Shown here piece after piece: positions 8,282 through 17,923 of a DNA stretch of 64,000 bases (position 1 is the first letter of the stretch; each line of letters starts with the position of its first letter). The position numbers were made by a program, and so were the translations under genes. Origin of the DNA: Verrucomicrobiota bacterium (GTDB taxonomy: Bacteria; Verrucomicrobiota; Verrucomicrobiia; Verrucomicrobiales; Verrucomicrobiaceae); NCBI GenBank assembly GCA_025360015.1, contig JANYCZ010000045.1, positions 62,001 through 126,000 of the forward strand, written 5' to 3'. The notes beneath the pieces were generated by a model, which saw only the letters and a list, made by a program, of their open reading frames with translations, was not told the origin of the DNA and searched no databases.

Positions 8282-10231
8282 ATGCCGCAAGCAGCCCCCA
8301 CCCCAATCACCACCCGCGAACGCCTTGGCTTTGTACGTGTCGCTGCGGTGTCCCCGGAACTGGTGCTGGGAGACGTGGCGAAGAACGTCGCGATCATTGC
8401 CCGTGAGGCGCGCACGCTGGCACAGCGCGGCTGCCGGCTGGCCGTCTTCCCAGAGCTGAGCCTCACCGGCTACTCCTGCGCGGACTTATTTCACACCACC
8501 GCCCTGCTGGATGCGGCCGTGAAAGGCCTGGCCGAGCTGGTACAGGCCAGCCAAGACCTGCCCTGCGTGCTAGTCGTGGGTCTGCCGCTGCGGGTACAGG
8601 ACCGCCTCTACAACATGGCAGCGGTCTTGGCAAAGGGCCGCCTGCTCGGACTGGTGCCGAAGACCTTCCTGCCGAATTCGGGCGAGTTCTACGAGCGGCG
8701 CTGGTTCTCGCCTGGGCACACGCTGAACGTGTCCACCCTGCGCCTGAACGATCAGGATGTCGCCATCGGCGCAGAGCTGCTGTTTGAAGTGCTGGACGTG
8801 CCAGGCTTCGTGCTCGGCGTGGAAATCTGCGAGGACTTGTGGTCGGTGATTCCCCCCTCGTGCCATCTCACGCTCGCCGGAGCCACGCTGCTGGCCAATC
8901 CCTCCGCCAGCACCGAAGTCCTCGGCAAAGCCCCCTACCGCCGCCACCTCGTGGCGCAGCAGGCGGCACGCTGCCTAGCAGCGTATGTCTATGCAGGTGC
9001 TGGTGCGGGTGAATCCAGCACCGACGTGGTTTACTCCGGACACGGCATCGTGGCTGAAAATGGCATCCTCCTCGGTGAAACCGAACGCTTCTCCTTCGAG
9101 ACACGCGCCATCATCACCGATGTGGATCTTCAGCATCTGGCGCATGACCGCCTGAAAAGTTCCGCCTTCCGCGATGAAGCCGGCAGCATCGGCTTCCGCC
9201 GTGTCGCCTTCAGTCTCGGCGCAGCCCTCGGCGGTGATGACACTCTGCTGCGCTCCATCTCGGCCCATCCATTCGTGCCTTCGGCCAAGGTCGATCGTGC
9301 GGCGGTGTGCGAGGAGATCTTCGCCATTCAATCCACCGGCCTCGCCCGCCGCTTGAAACAAGCACACGCCAAGACCGCAGTCCTCGGCCTCTCCGGCGGC
9401 CTCGACTCCACCCTCGCGCTGCTGGTCATGCTGGAAGCGTTGAAACGTGCGGGCATGCCGACGACCGCCGCGCTGACCGTCACCATGCCCGGCTTCGGCA
9501 CCACCACGCGCACGAGGGGTAATGCTGAGCAGCTCGCCGAAGCGCTGAACATCGAACTGCGCACCATTTCGATCAACGACGCCGTGCATCAGCACTTCGC
9601 CGACATTGGTCATTCTGCCACGCAGCACGACGCCACCTATGAGAATTCGCAGGCCCGCGAGCGCACCCAGATCCTCATGGATCTCGCCAACAAGACCGGC
9701 GGCATCGTCGTCGGCACCGGCGATCTCTCCGAAGCCGCGCTGGGCTGGTGCACCTTCAATGGCGATCACATGTCCATGTACCACGTGAACGCCGGCGTGC
9801 CGAAGACCCTGGTGCGCTACCTCATCGAGTGGTGCGCCGCCGGCCCCTTCGCTGACAAAGCGGGTGCCATCCTGCTGGACATCGCCGACACGCCGATCAC
9901 CCCCGAACTCCTGCCGCTCGCCGCAGATGAATCGCTGCAGCAGAAGACCGAGGACACCATCGGCCCCTATGAGCTGCATGACTTCTTCCTGTTTCACTTC
10001 GTGCGCCACGGCAGCACCGCCGAAAGAATCCGCTGGCTGGCCGCACAGGCCTTTGCGGGTAAATACGACGATGACACCATCGCCAAATGGCTCGCGCTCT
10101 TCTTGAAACGCTTCGCCCAAAACCAGTTCAAACGCTCCAGCGTACCCGACGGTCCCAAGGTCGGCTCCGTGGCCCTCTCCCCCCGCGGCGACTGGCGCAT
10201 GCCGAGTGATTTCGCGGGAGATCTGGGATAA
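8282..10231 (+). CDS. nadE: glutamine-dependent NAD+ synthetase
   Basis: 649 aa. The N-terminal nitrilase-fold glutaminase domain (about residues 15-300) shows FPELSLTGYSC with the catalytic Glu, a Lys in LGLVPKTFLPN and the nucleophile Cys in GVEICEDLW. The C-terminal NAD synthetase domain (about 345-640) has the ATP-pyrophosphatase loop LGLSGGLDSTLALL and the downstream GDLSEAALGWCTFNGDHMSMY block. It amidates deamido-NAD+ to NAD+ using ammonia tunnelled from glutamine. Full length for the long bacterial form. ATG 8282 fits the start of the glutaminase domain. Confidence 0.96.
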   Translation: MPQAAPTPITTRERLGFVRVAAVSPELVLGDVAKNVAIIAREARTLAQRGCRLAVFPELSLTGYSCADLFHTTALLDAAVKGLAELVQASQDLPCVLVVGLPLRVQDRLYNMAAVLAKGRLLGLVPKTFLPNSGEFYERRWFSPGHTLNVSTLRLNDQDVAIGAELLFEVLDVPGFVLGVEICEDLWSVIPPSCHLTLAGATLLANPSASTEVLGKAPYRRHLVAQQAARCLAAYVYAGAGAGESSTDVVYSGHGIVAENGILLGETERFSFETRAIITDVDLQHLAHDRLKSSAFRDEAGSIGFRRVAFSLGAALGGDDTLLRSISAHPFVPSAKVDRAAVCEEIFAIQSTGLARRLKQAHAKTAVLGLSGGLDSTLALLVMLEALKRAGMPTTAALTVTMPGFGTTTRTRGNAEQLAEALNIELRTISINDAVHQHFADIGHSATQHDATYENSQARERTQILMDLANKTGGIVVGTGDLSEAALGWCTFNGDHMSMYHVNAGVPKTLVRYLIEWCAAGPFADKAGAILLDIADTPITPELLPLAADESLQQKTEDTIGPYELHDFFLFHFVRHGSTAERIRWLAAQAFAGKYDDDTIAKWLALFLKRFAQNQFKRSSVPDGPKVGSVALSPRGDWRMPSDFAGDLG

Positions 10232-10314
10232 AAACCAAACGGGCAAACCACGAATCAGCGCAAATTCTAAATCTGATTTATTAGTGCCCATTAGTGGTTC
10301 AAAATCCGTTCTTC

Positions 10315-11091
10315 ATGAAGTCCTTCGCCGCCATCCTCGTACTGCTCACGCTCTGCGCCTGCACGCGCAGCAACAAGCTCATCATCGGTACCGACGCCAC
10401 CTACCCGCCCTTTGAGTTCGTCGATGCCACAGGAAAGTTCAGCGGTGTGGATGTCGAGGTGGGCCGCGAAATCGGCGAGGCCCTGGGCCGCGAGGTGGAG
10501 TTCCGCAACATCAACTTCGACGGCCTCGTCACCGCCCTGCGCACCGGCTCCATCGACCTCGTGCTCTCGGCCATGACCGCCACGCCCGAGCGACGCAAAT
10601 CCATCGACTTCTCCGAGCCCTACGTGAAGACGGGCCTGGCCGTTCTGGTCGCCAACAACTCCACCCTTCAAAACGCCGCCGATCTGAAGACCCCGGGCCG
10701 CAAAATCGTCGTACGCCTTGGCACCACCGGCGAAAACTGGGCGCGGGAAAACCTCAAGGAGGCCAAGATCATCTCCCTCGATGCGGATGTCTCCTGCGTC
10801 ATGGAAGTAGTGAACGCCAGCGTCGATGCCTGGATCTACGATCAACTCTCGATCATGAACTACCAGGCCAAGTACGCCGGCAAGACCCGCGCCCTGCTCG
10901 CCCCGCTGCGCGAAGAAGTCTGGGCCATCGGCCTGAAGCAGGGCAATGACGAACTCAAGACCAAGGTCAACGAAGTGCTCGCCCGCATGCGCGCAGACGG
11001 CAGCTTCACCAAACTGGCCGAACGCTTCATGGCCAAAGAGAAAGCCATGATGACCGCCCAGGGACTGCCGTTTGTGTTTGAGCTGAAATGA
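10315..11091 (+). CDS. amino-acid-type ABC transporter substrate-binding lipoprotein
   Basis: 258 aa from ATG 10315 (MKSFAAILVLLTLCACTRS). The lipobox LCAC predicts a lipid-anchored Cys after a short signal peptide. The mature part is a SBP_bac_3 domain: GTDATYPPFEFVD, GVDVEVGREIGEAL, LVLSAMTATPERRKSIDFSEPY. Such proteins capture polar amino acids for an ABC importer. No permease or ATPase gene is adjacent, so the transporter must be encoded elsewhere. The 83-bp upstream gap is AT-richer than its surroundings and contains TTAGTGCCCATTAGTGG, which looks like a short dispersed repeat. Confidence 0.88.
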   Translation: MKSFAAILVLLTLCACTRSNKLIIGTDATYPPFEFVDATGKFSGVDVEVGREIGEALGREVEFRNINFDGLVTALRTGSIDLVLSAMTATPERRKSIDFSEPYVKTGLAVLVANNSTLQNAADLKTPGRKIVVRLGTTGENWARENLKEAKIISLDADVSCVMEVVNASVDAWIYDQLSIMNYQAKYAGKTRALLAPLREEVWAIGLKQGNDELKTKVNEVLARMRADGSFTKLAERFMAKEKAMMTAQGLPFVFELK

Positions 11092-11187
11092 GGCTGGTTT
11101 GCCCCCTTGAGAGAGAGGCAGCTTCAGGAGATGCGTTTCCCTATTTGCAGCTTGCATGGCACTCAGCATTTCGTAAAAGCCTGTCGT

Positions 11188-14100
11188 ATGGCTGATGAAA
11201 TCCCGCCCGCCTCTCCTACGTCTGAAACCCCGCCGCCTCGTACCACGGGTGGCAATTGGCGTTGGGAGCCGCCTACTGCAGCAGAACTCCAGGCGTTGAT
11301 GCCAGGTTATACTGTGGAAAAGCTCCTTGGCCGTGGCGGTATGGGAGCGGTGTATCGTGGCGTGCAGATGAACCTCGAACGTCCCGTAGCAATCAAGATT
11401 CTGCCGCCGGGCGTGGAGAAGGAAGATCCCAGCTTTGCCGAGCGCTTCAAAAGCGAGGCCAGACTCATGGCCAAGCTCAATCACCCGGCGGTTGTGAGTG
11501 TCTATGACTTCGGCACCACCAGCGCCGGCCAGCTCTATTTCGCCATGGAGTATGTCGATGGCAGCGATGTCTCGCAGATGATCAGGACACAAGGCCGCCT
11601 ACCGCCGGAACATGCGCTGGCTATCACCGCACATGTCTGCGATGCGCTGAGTGCCGCGCATGAACTGGGCATCGTTCATCGCGACATTAAGCCCGCCAAC
11701 GTTCTCCTCAACATGAAGGGCCAAGTCAAGGTGGCTGACTTCGGTCTTGCGAAGTTGGAAGAGCCCGGCCAGCACGGCCTCACCAAGACTGGCTACGCCA
11801 TGGGCACGCCTGACTTCGTCGCGCCCGAAGCGCTCACGCTTGGCACCGCCATAGATGGTCGCGCTGATCTGTATGCAGTGGGCGTCATGCTTTACCAAAT
11901 GCTCACCGGCAACATCCCACGCGGGGCCTTCAAGCCCGCCTTTGTGCTCGTCCCAGGCATCGATCCACGTTACGACCCGATCATTTCGAAGGCAATGCAG
12001 CATGACCGCGAGGAGCGTCATCAAAACGCGGCCGACCTGCGGCGTGAATTGGATGTGATCCTCACCGTGCCCTTGGTGCGAAACAACGCACCTGAGAGCG
12101 CAGCCATTCCCTTGGCCCAAGTGATGCAGGTCGCCTCACAACGCAGTGCGGCGCAGAAACCTGCCGCAAAAGGCCCGCAGCCGCGGAGCAATGGGGGCGC
12201 AGCCGCGATGAAGTCCTCAGCAGCTAAAAATCCCCATGCCACGGCTTCCCCGGCCAAATCCAAAGCACCGCTGTTCATCGGACTCGGAGCCGTTGCAGCC
12301 ATCGCCATCGGCACCATCATCATGTTAAGCGGGAAGAAGCCCGCAGGCCAGAGAAGTTCTCAGCAACCCCTCCCCAATCCCCCGGTTGCAGAAAATCGCA
12401 CAAAACCTACATCAAGCTTACCTCCACCACCACCGTCCGGCTCAGCCATCCAAAACTCCGCCTACACCTGGCAGGACGGCTCAACCACGCTACTTAAGAT
12501 TGCCGATCAATGGACCCAACGCGACGGTAAGTTTGTGGCGTTGAAATCAGGCACCATCAACTTCCCCAAGACGCTGCACGATGCCACTATCCGTCTGACG
12601 ATGGAACACATTACTGGAGTAAACTCACCCACCTTGATCTTGCGCAGTGAGGAAGGTCAGACCTGGCAGTATGGAGCTCACCTCACCACCGATGGTAAAG
12701 CGCAGATTGTTCTGCATAACAACAGAGATTCTCAACTCAATGAGCGCCTCACCGAAGCTCCTGTGATGGAACTCACCAACGGCACCGAGGTCACGTTGGA
12801 ATTCCGCGCACAGGGAGATACGTTCACTTTTCTCGTAAACGATCAGGTCGTAGCCTCTGCACGCAATAACCGTCTCCAGAAAGGGCTCGTCGCAGTCTGG
12901 ATGAATGAAGGGCGCAAATTCACCCGCCTGGAATATGCCGAACTCCCAAAAAGCGCGCCCATCCCCAAAGCCCCACCGCCGCCTAGCGCCAAGTCTGACT
13001 TGCGCTCCAAGCCCTTTCCATCTCCTTCCACTACGCCTGTCTCGAATTTCCCACCCGGCCAGTGGGTGAAGCTGTTCACCAAGGCCGCAGACCTGACGGA
13101 CAAAATGCGCGAGAGCGGCGTGAAGTTTGAGGATGGGTGGATGACGCTCTCTCAGGCAATGCCTGAAGTGAGTTCGGGGACAAACACCTTGCATCAAAAC
13201 AGCGCCGTTCGCCTGCGCATCAAGTGGGATCCTGACACCAACCTTCTCCCTCGCTTGCATTTGCGTCATGATAAGATCGGCCCTGGACTTTCCCGCGCTC
13301 TTCGCCTTGGACTGCAGAAAAGCGGCTCGGCAACGCTGGAAAAAGAGACCGCAGACAATAACAAACCCGTGAAAACAAGGGTGGGTGAGCTGATCCCACG
13401 CCCTCTCCCAGAGCCGGGATCAGAAATTTTGCTGGAATTCAGTGTCATTGGGACGCGTGCTTTTGCGCGCATGAACGAGCAAATAGTTTCTGCACCTTAT
13501 GACGACCAGCAGAACGGGCCCTTACTTTTTTACGCTGGCACGGCGGCTGTCCGCGACATCGAAGTCATCAATCTCGACGGCCTCAGCAATGCCGAGGCGC
13601 TCAATATCATCGGTGTGGATGAGAAGGGTAATGACACGCGTGCCTCAAGGATCACTCAGGAGAAGCAGGCAATGGAACAGGCGAAGGTGGCGGATGCGGC
13701 CAGCACCATCCCTGAACTCAACGCCCTCCATGAGCAGTTTGTGAAACTCACCGCCGAGCGCGTCAATGCACCGTTCGAGGCCGACTTGGCAAAGCTCAAT
13801 ACAGGCTATCTTGGTGGCATCGAGCGCAAGAGTGCTGAGGAAAAAGCCGCCGGGCATCTGGACGGCGTCATTGCATTTCAGGCGGAAAAGAAGCTGCTCG
13901 CCGATCAGCAACCCATTCCCATAGAGGATGCCGGAGACATGCCGCCGGCCATCAAAACGTTGCGGACCATCTATCGCGCCGCGTATGCCAAAATCAACGC
14001 CGCCCGCGCCGCGAACCTCAAAACCCTCACCGATCCCTTCGACCTCCGTCTCAAGCATCTCGAATCCGACCTCACCCGCAAGAACCGCATCGACGATGCC

Positions 14101-15009
14101 AAAAAGGTGCGCGAATATCGCGAAGCTCTCGGGAAAAGCACTCCGGGCATTCAGGTCACCAGAGCGTCGCCAACACGCGGCGTGGCCTCCCTTTCCCAGA
14201 ACGGACTGAAGTCCGAAACCGCTTTGCCTCCCGCCGCGATACTCGCAATGAAAGACGGCGAGACCAACTCTCTCGGCATGAAATTCCTCCCCGTAAAAGG
14301 AACGGCAGTCATGTTCTGCATCCATGAAGTGCGTTATCAAGACTATGCCGCATATGCTGCAGAGGCAAACGGGGTCTATGGCGCGTGGAAGGATCAAAGC
14401 GGAGATGCCTACACGCCCACGACAAACAAAGAGCAGCACGCCGTCACGCGCGTGAGCTGGGAGGACGCACGGAAATTCTGTGCATGGTTGAGCCAAAAGG
14501 AAGGCAAGACCTATCGCCTCCCCACGGATGAGGAATGGAGCTTGGCCGTGGGTCTGGGCCATGTGGAGAAGAAGCCCAAAGGCACCACGCCAGCGATGCT
14601 CAGCGGCAAAGACAAAACGCATTTCCCCTGGGGTGATGACTTTCCGCCTGAGCCCAGGGACAAAGTCGGGAACTACAGCGATGCGAGCCGCAAAGCCAAC
14701 GCACCCACCGGTGCGGCGAAATACTTCGAAGACTATGACGATGGCTTCCCAACCACGGCTCCCGTCATGAGCTTCAAACCGAACAAGCTCGGCCTCTATG
14801 ACATGGGCGGAAATGTGTGGGAGTGGTGTGAAGACTGGTTCGACGCTTCCGAGAAAGACCGTGTTCTTCGAGGTTCTTGCTGGCGTGATTGCGGTGATAC
14901 CGCCCTGCTGTCGTCGGCTCGCTATCATGGCCCTCCCGGTTACCGCAGCGACTTCTGCGGATTTCGTTGTGTCCTAGAACTGTCCATAACCAAGGCTGCT
15001 GGCAATTAA
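11188..15009 (+). CDS. serine/threonine protein kinase with jelly-roll and FGE-sulfatase domains
   Basis: 1273 aa from ATG 11188 (MADEIPP); a TTG at 11107 is a weaker alternative. The kinase domain is at about residues 38-295: glycine loop GRGGMGAVYRG, VAIKIL Lys, HRDIKPANVLL, DFG, APE. A Pro/Ala linker precedes one membrane helix at about 360-382. Outside lie two laminin-G/DUF1080-like beta-sandwich stretches (about 420-590 and 620-800), a charged helical region (about 820-1000) and an FGE-sulfatase domain (about 1030-1270) with RVSWEDARKFCAWLS, YRLPTDEEW, GLYDMGGNVWEWCEDW and GFRCVLE. The likely role is membrane signalling from an external ligand- or glycan-binding region. The FGE-like domain lacks the clear catalytic Cys arrangement of true formylglycine-generating enzymes. 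Confidence 0.9.
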   Translation: MADEIPPASPTSETPPPRTTGGNWRWEPPTAAELQALMPGYTVEKLLGRGGMGAVYRGVQMNLERPVAIKILPPGVEKEDPSFAERFKSEARLMAKLNHPAVVSVYDFGTTSAGQLYFAMEYVDGSDVSQMIRTQGRLPPEHALAITAHVCDALSAAHELGIVHRDIKPANVLLNMKGQVKVADFGLAKLEEPGQHGLTKTGYAMGTPDFVAPEALTLGTAIDGRADLYAVGVMLYQMLTGNIPRGAFKPAFVLVPGIDPRYDPIISKAMQHDREERHQNAADLRRELDVILTVPLVRNNAPESAAIPLAQVMQVASQRSAAQKPAAKGPQPRSNGGAAAMKSSAAKNPHATASPAKSKAPLFIGLGAVAAIAIGTIIMLSGKKPAGQRSSQQPLPNPPVAENRTKPTSSLPPPPPSGSAIQNSAYTWQDGSTTLLKIADQWTQRDGKFVALKSGTINFPKTLHDATIRLTMEHITGVNSPTLILRSEEGQTWQYGAHLTTDGKAQIVLHNNRDSQLNERLTEAPVMELTNGTEVTLEFRAQGDTFTFLVNDQVVASARNNRLQKGLVAVWMNEGRKFTRLEYAELPKSAPIPKAPPPPSAKSDLRSKPFPSPSTTPVSNFPPGQWVKLFTKAADLTDKMRESGVKFEDGWMTLSQAMPEVSSGTNTLHQNSAVRLRIKWDPDTNLLPRLHLRHDKIGPGLSRALRLGLQKSGSATLEKETADNNKPVKTRVGELIPRPLPEPGSEILLEFSVIGTRAFARMNEQIVSAPYDDQQNGPLLFYAGTAAVRDIEVINLDGLSNAEALNIIGVDEKGNDTRASRITQEKQAMEQAKVADAASTIPELNALHEQFVKLTAERVNAPFEADLAKLNTGYLGGIERKSAEEKAAGHLDGVIAFQAEKKLLADQQPIPIEDAGDMPPAIKTLRTIYRAAYAKINAARAANLKTLTDPFDLRLKHLESDLTRKNRIDDAKKVREYREALGKSTPGIQVTRASPTRGVASLSQNGLKSETALPPAAILAMKDGETNSLGMKFLPVKGTAVMFCIHEVRYQDYAAYAAEANGVYGAWKDQSGDAYTPTTNKEQHAVTRVSWEDARKFCAWLSQKEGKTYRLPTDEEWSLAVGLGHVEKKPKGTTPAMLSGKDKTHFPWGDDFPPEPRDKVGNYSDASRKANAPTGAAKYFEDYDDGFPTTAPVMSFKPNKLGLYDMGGNVWEWCEDWFDASEKDRVLRGSCWRDCGDTALLSSARYHGPPGYRSDFCGFRCVLELSITKAAGN

Positions 15010-15060
15010 CCAGCCAACTGCTAAGTAATAAATTCCGCGCTCCATGGAAGCTGCTGCGGG

Positions 15061-16059
15061 CTACTTCTTCAGCTCAAAACTCTCCGGCTTTACACCCACC
15101 TTGTTGCCTTTGAAGCCATACATCGTCGGCTGGTACTCGCCCACAAGGCTCACATCCGCTTTTTCCGGCACCTCGAGGCCGAGGCCCCAGAAAACACCGT
15201 TCACCACAAGGCGGCGGAGGCCTTCGTTTGTGAGATCGGTGGCGGCACCCATCGTGGTGGCGAGGATTTTATTCTCAGTCCCGGCGTCATTCTTCACCAC
15301 GCGCAGCCAGGCCACGGGCATCATGGGGGTGTTCACATCCTGCTCCACCTTGGCCGCGGTGGCTTTCGTGTAGCTGGCCGGTGGCGTGTCAGGCGTCATG
15401 CCTTGCAGAATCTGCCCACGCACCAGGATGACGGCATCAGCGGGCGGCGCGGCTTCATAGACGTCGGTGTTGCCAAAGAGATCGCTCACGCCACGCAGCA
15501 CGGGATGATTTGCGTTCGCCGCTTCGATGATGCCCTTGGTGGCTTCAAACTTGTGCTTGCCCCAGTGGCTGACCCACGTTTCGCCCAGGACTTTGCGGCC
15601 CCAACCGCCCGTCGCATGGTTCCAGTTCCACGCGGCAAACGGGCCGTCATTGGCGTAACCGTTGAAGGCATGCGTGCTGGTGCGCAGGGCGATGATCGGC
15701 ACGCCACGGTTCACAGCCGCCTCAAATTTCTTGGTGGTTGCGTCATCCCAGTGGCGGAAGCGCAGCAGCATCACGATGGCATCGGCAGAATCAAGCGCCT
15801 CGGGATGACTCAGGCTGGTGGCCGCCATGGGATCGATCGCACCATCAGCGCCGAGGCTGAAGAGCACGGTGCATTTGAAGCCCTGGCGCTGGCTGAGGAT
15901 TTTCCCGAGCATGGGCATGGACTCCTCGCTGCGGTACTCCTCATCGCCGGAAAGGAGCACGATGTGCTTCCCTTTCGCCGCGCCAGCAGGTTCATAAACG
16001 ACGTGGTCGGCAGCGCACAGACTGGACGCAGCAAGCAATGAGAGAAGCAAATGTTTCAT
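15061..16059 (-). CDS. ThuA-domain protein, secreted
   Basis: 332 aa from ATG 16059, which places a signal peptide (MKHLLLSLLAASSLCAADH) at the N-terminus; the open frame to 16362 is spurious. The class-I glutamine-amidotransferase-like ThuA fold is indicated by HIVLLSGDEEYRSEE, DAIVMLLRFRHWDD, GVPIIALRTSTHAFN and the closing VNGVFWGLGLEVP. ThuA proteins are linked to trehalose and other sugar utilisation, with a keto-sugar-related role suggested for some members. The gene converges with the kinase gene 51 bp away. Confidence 0.88.
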   Translation of the reverse strand: MKHLLLSLLAASSLCAADHVVYEPAGAAKGKHIVLLSGDEEYRSEESMPMLGKILSQRQGFKCTVLFSLGADGAIDPMAATSLSHPEALDSADAIVMLLRFRHWDDATTKKFEAAVNRGVPIIALRTSTHAFNGYANDGPFAAWNWNHATGGWGRKVLGETWVSHWGKHKFEATKGIIEAANANHPVLRGVSDLFGNTDVYEAAPPADAVILVRGQILQGMTPDTPPASYTKATAAKVEQDVNTPMMPVAWLRVVKNDAGTENKILATTMGAATDLTNEGLRRLVVNGVFWGLGLEVPEKADVSLVGEYQPTMYGFKGNKVGVKPESFELKK

Positions 16060-16141
16060 GAGGTTGGGTGGGAATGGCCGGAGGATGAGACATACGCCAA
16101 AATAACGCCAGCCATTTCCTTTGGCCTGCTCCAGACGTAGA

Positions 16142-17692
16142 ATGACGCGCCCCCACCGCCCCATGATCCCGAAATTCCCTCTCTTCCTCACCCTGCTGCT
16201 TGGCGGGTTGCTTGCTTGGCTTTGGGCCACATCCCATACTTTTCGCGCTGCTGGCGTGATGATTCTCATCCCCCTGTGGCTCTTCCTCCTCGGCCTCTGG
16301 TGGGCGCTGCATAAACGCGGGATACGGCTGAAACGACTGGGCCTGTTTGTCGTGGGCGTCATCGCATTCGTAGCTGGATTCCGACATTTTGTCCTCTATA
16401 AAGGCTCCGCTGACGGCTCCGCCATGCCAAGTCTCGCTTGGCGCGGCGAGCTGCAGAAAGAACTGCCGCAACTCCATGCCGGTGCAGCGGCGGCTGCGAC
16501 TCTTTCCCCCATTCCGCCTGGCGTCGCCGACATGCCGCGCTTTCTCGGCCCCAAGGGAGACGGCGTCCTGCCGGAGCCAGACTGGCAGACCGACTGGAAA
16601 GCGCACCCGCCACGCGAAGTGTGGCGCATACCGGTGGGAGATGGCTGGTCGGGCTTTGCCGTCGCGGGCAGCCGCGCTCTCACGCAGGAGCAGCGCGGCG
16701 CGGAGGAATACGTGACCTGCTATGACATCGCCACCGGCAAGCTGCTGTGGTCTCATGCCGACACCACCCGCTTTGACGAGGCGATGGGCGGCATCGGCCC
16801 GCGCTCCACCCCCACCGTCGATGTGACACAAAACGTCGTCTTCACCATGGGTGCCAAGGGCTTGCTCAACTGCCTGGAGCTGACCACGGGGAAAGTCCGC
16901 TGGAGCAAGAACATTCTAAAGGAGTCAGGCGGGACCAAAGGTCCGGAGTGGGGCAAGAGTGCCGCCCCTTTGATCGTGGGGGACAACATCATCTGCACCG
17001 GTGCTGACAACGGCGCCACTCTCATTGCCTCCCGGCGTACGGACGGCAAACTGGCGTGGAAGGCGGGAGACGATGGCGGCAGCTACAGCTCCCCCGTGCT
17101 CATGACCCTGGCCGGACGCGAACAAATCGTGAGCGTGAACAGCAACTCCGTCACCGGCCATGACCCCGCCAGCGGCACCGTGCTGTGGAAGTTTGACTGG
17201 CCGGGCATGTTTCCCAAAGTCTGCCAGCCCGTGCAGGTGACAGCGGATCGCATTTTGATCACCACCAGCTACGGTTTGAAAAGCCACCTGCTGGAGATCA
17301 AGGCCGGTGCTGAAGGCAAGATGACCGTTTCTTCCATCTGGGCTGCCAGCGCACCGCGCACGAAGTTCAGCAGCGCCAGCGTGTTCGGCACCCATGCCTA
17401 CGCCATGGATGAAGGCACCTTCTGCTGCGTGGATCTCGCCACCGGTGAGCGCGGCTGGCGCGAAGGCCGCTACGGCTTCGGCCAGCAGGTACGCCTGGGA
17501 GACCACTGGATCCTCGTGCAGGCGGAGAAAGGCTTCGTCGCCCTGGTCAAAGCCAATCCCGAGCGGCTTGAGGAAGTCTCACGCCTCGAAGCCCTGCCCG
17601 GCAAAACCTGGAACCCACCCACCCTGGCCGGACGCTGGCTGCTGGTGCGCAACGACCACGAAGCCATCTGCTTTGAACTCGCGGCAAAGTGA
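16142..17692 (+). CDS. membrane-anchored PQQ-like beta-propeller protein
   Basis: 516 aa from ATG 16142 (another ATG at 16163 is possible). Two hydrophobic segments lie in the first 80 residues, then a periplasmic beta-propeller. PQQ/WD-like blade signatures recur: YDIATGKLLWSH, LELTTGKVRWSK, DPASGTVLWKFDW, VDLATGERGWREG. The repeat type is shared with quinoprotein dehydrogenases and BamB. No quinone-binding active site can be assigned, so the role (outer-membrane assembly, binding or redox) is open. Divergent from the ThuA gene. Confidence 0.86.
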   Translation: MTRPHRPMIPKFPLFLTLLLGGLLAWLWATSHTFRAAGVMILIPLWLFLLGLWWALHKRGIRLKRLGLFVVGVIAFVAGFRHFVLYKGSADGSAMPSLAWRGELQKELPQLHAGAAAAATLSPIPPGVADMPRFLGPKGDGVLPEPDWQTDWKAHPPREVWRIPVGDGWSGFAVAGSRALTQEQRGAEEYVTCYDIATGKLLWSHADTTRFDEAMGGIGPRSTPTVDVTQNVVFTMGAKGLLNCLELTTGKVRWSKNILKESGGTKGPEWGKSAAPLIVGDNIICTGADNGATLIASRRTDGKLAWKAGDDGGSYSSPVLMTLAGREQIVSVNSNSVTGHDPASGTVLWKFDWPGMFPKVCQPVQVTADRILITTSYGLKSHLLEIKAGAEGKMTVSSIWAASAPRTKFSSASVFGTHAYAMDEGTFCCVDLATGERGWREGRYGFGQQVRLGDHWILVQAEKGFVALVKANPERLEEVSRLEALPGKTWNPPTLAGRWLLVRNDHEAICFELAAK

Positions 17693-17727
17693 CGCCGTAG
17701 CCGCATTCGCCAGAACGCGGCGGCCCT

Positions 17728-17845
17728 TTTGGACTGCGGTTGCGGAGTGAGGAACGAACGAAGCTACCGCTTTCGCAGGCCGGTCCAGCTCACTTACACC
17801 CCGAGACGGTCGAAAGCGGCAGATCATCGCAGCCGCACTCCAAAG
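17728..17845. repeat. 118-bp imperfect palindromic repeat
   Basis: The outer arms TTTGGACTGCGGTTGCGG (17728-17745) and CGCAGCCGCACTCCAAAG (17828-17845) pair with about two mismatches. A second pair, ACCGCTTTCG (17766-17775) and CGAAAGCGG (17811-17819), lies inside. There is no coding potential. It looks like a small dispersed hairpin element and sits 78 bp from the duplicated cyclophilin segment that bounds the island to its right. Confidence 0.55.
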
Positions 17846-17923
17846 ACGCCTTGCATGACCACACCCTCATTGGGATTGAGTGTGCGCAGGGAGGAACAAG
17901 CGCTGTCACCCCAACTACTAGCT

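Noticed and set aside
13645..14928. 427-codon minus-strand open frame
   Set aside because: Lies fully within the kinase-FGE gene on the other strand; no recognisable domain.
14275..15009. FGE domain as a working formylglycine-generating enzyme
   Set aside because: The expected catalytic Cys pattern before the final GFR motif is not seen, and the domain is fused to a kinase with no sulfatase gene nearby.
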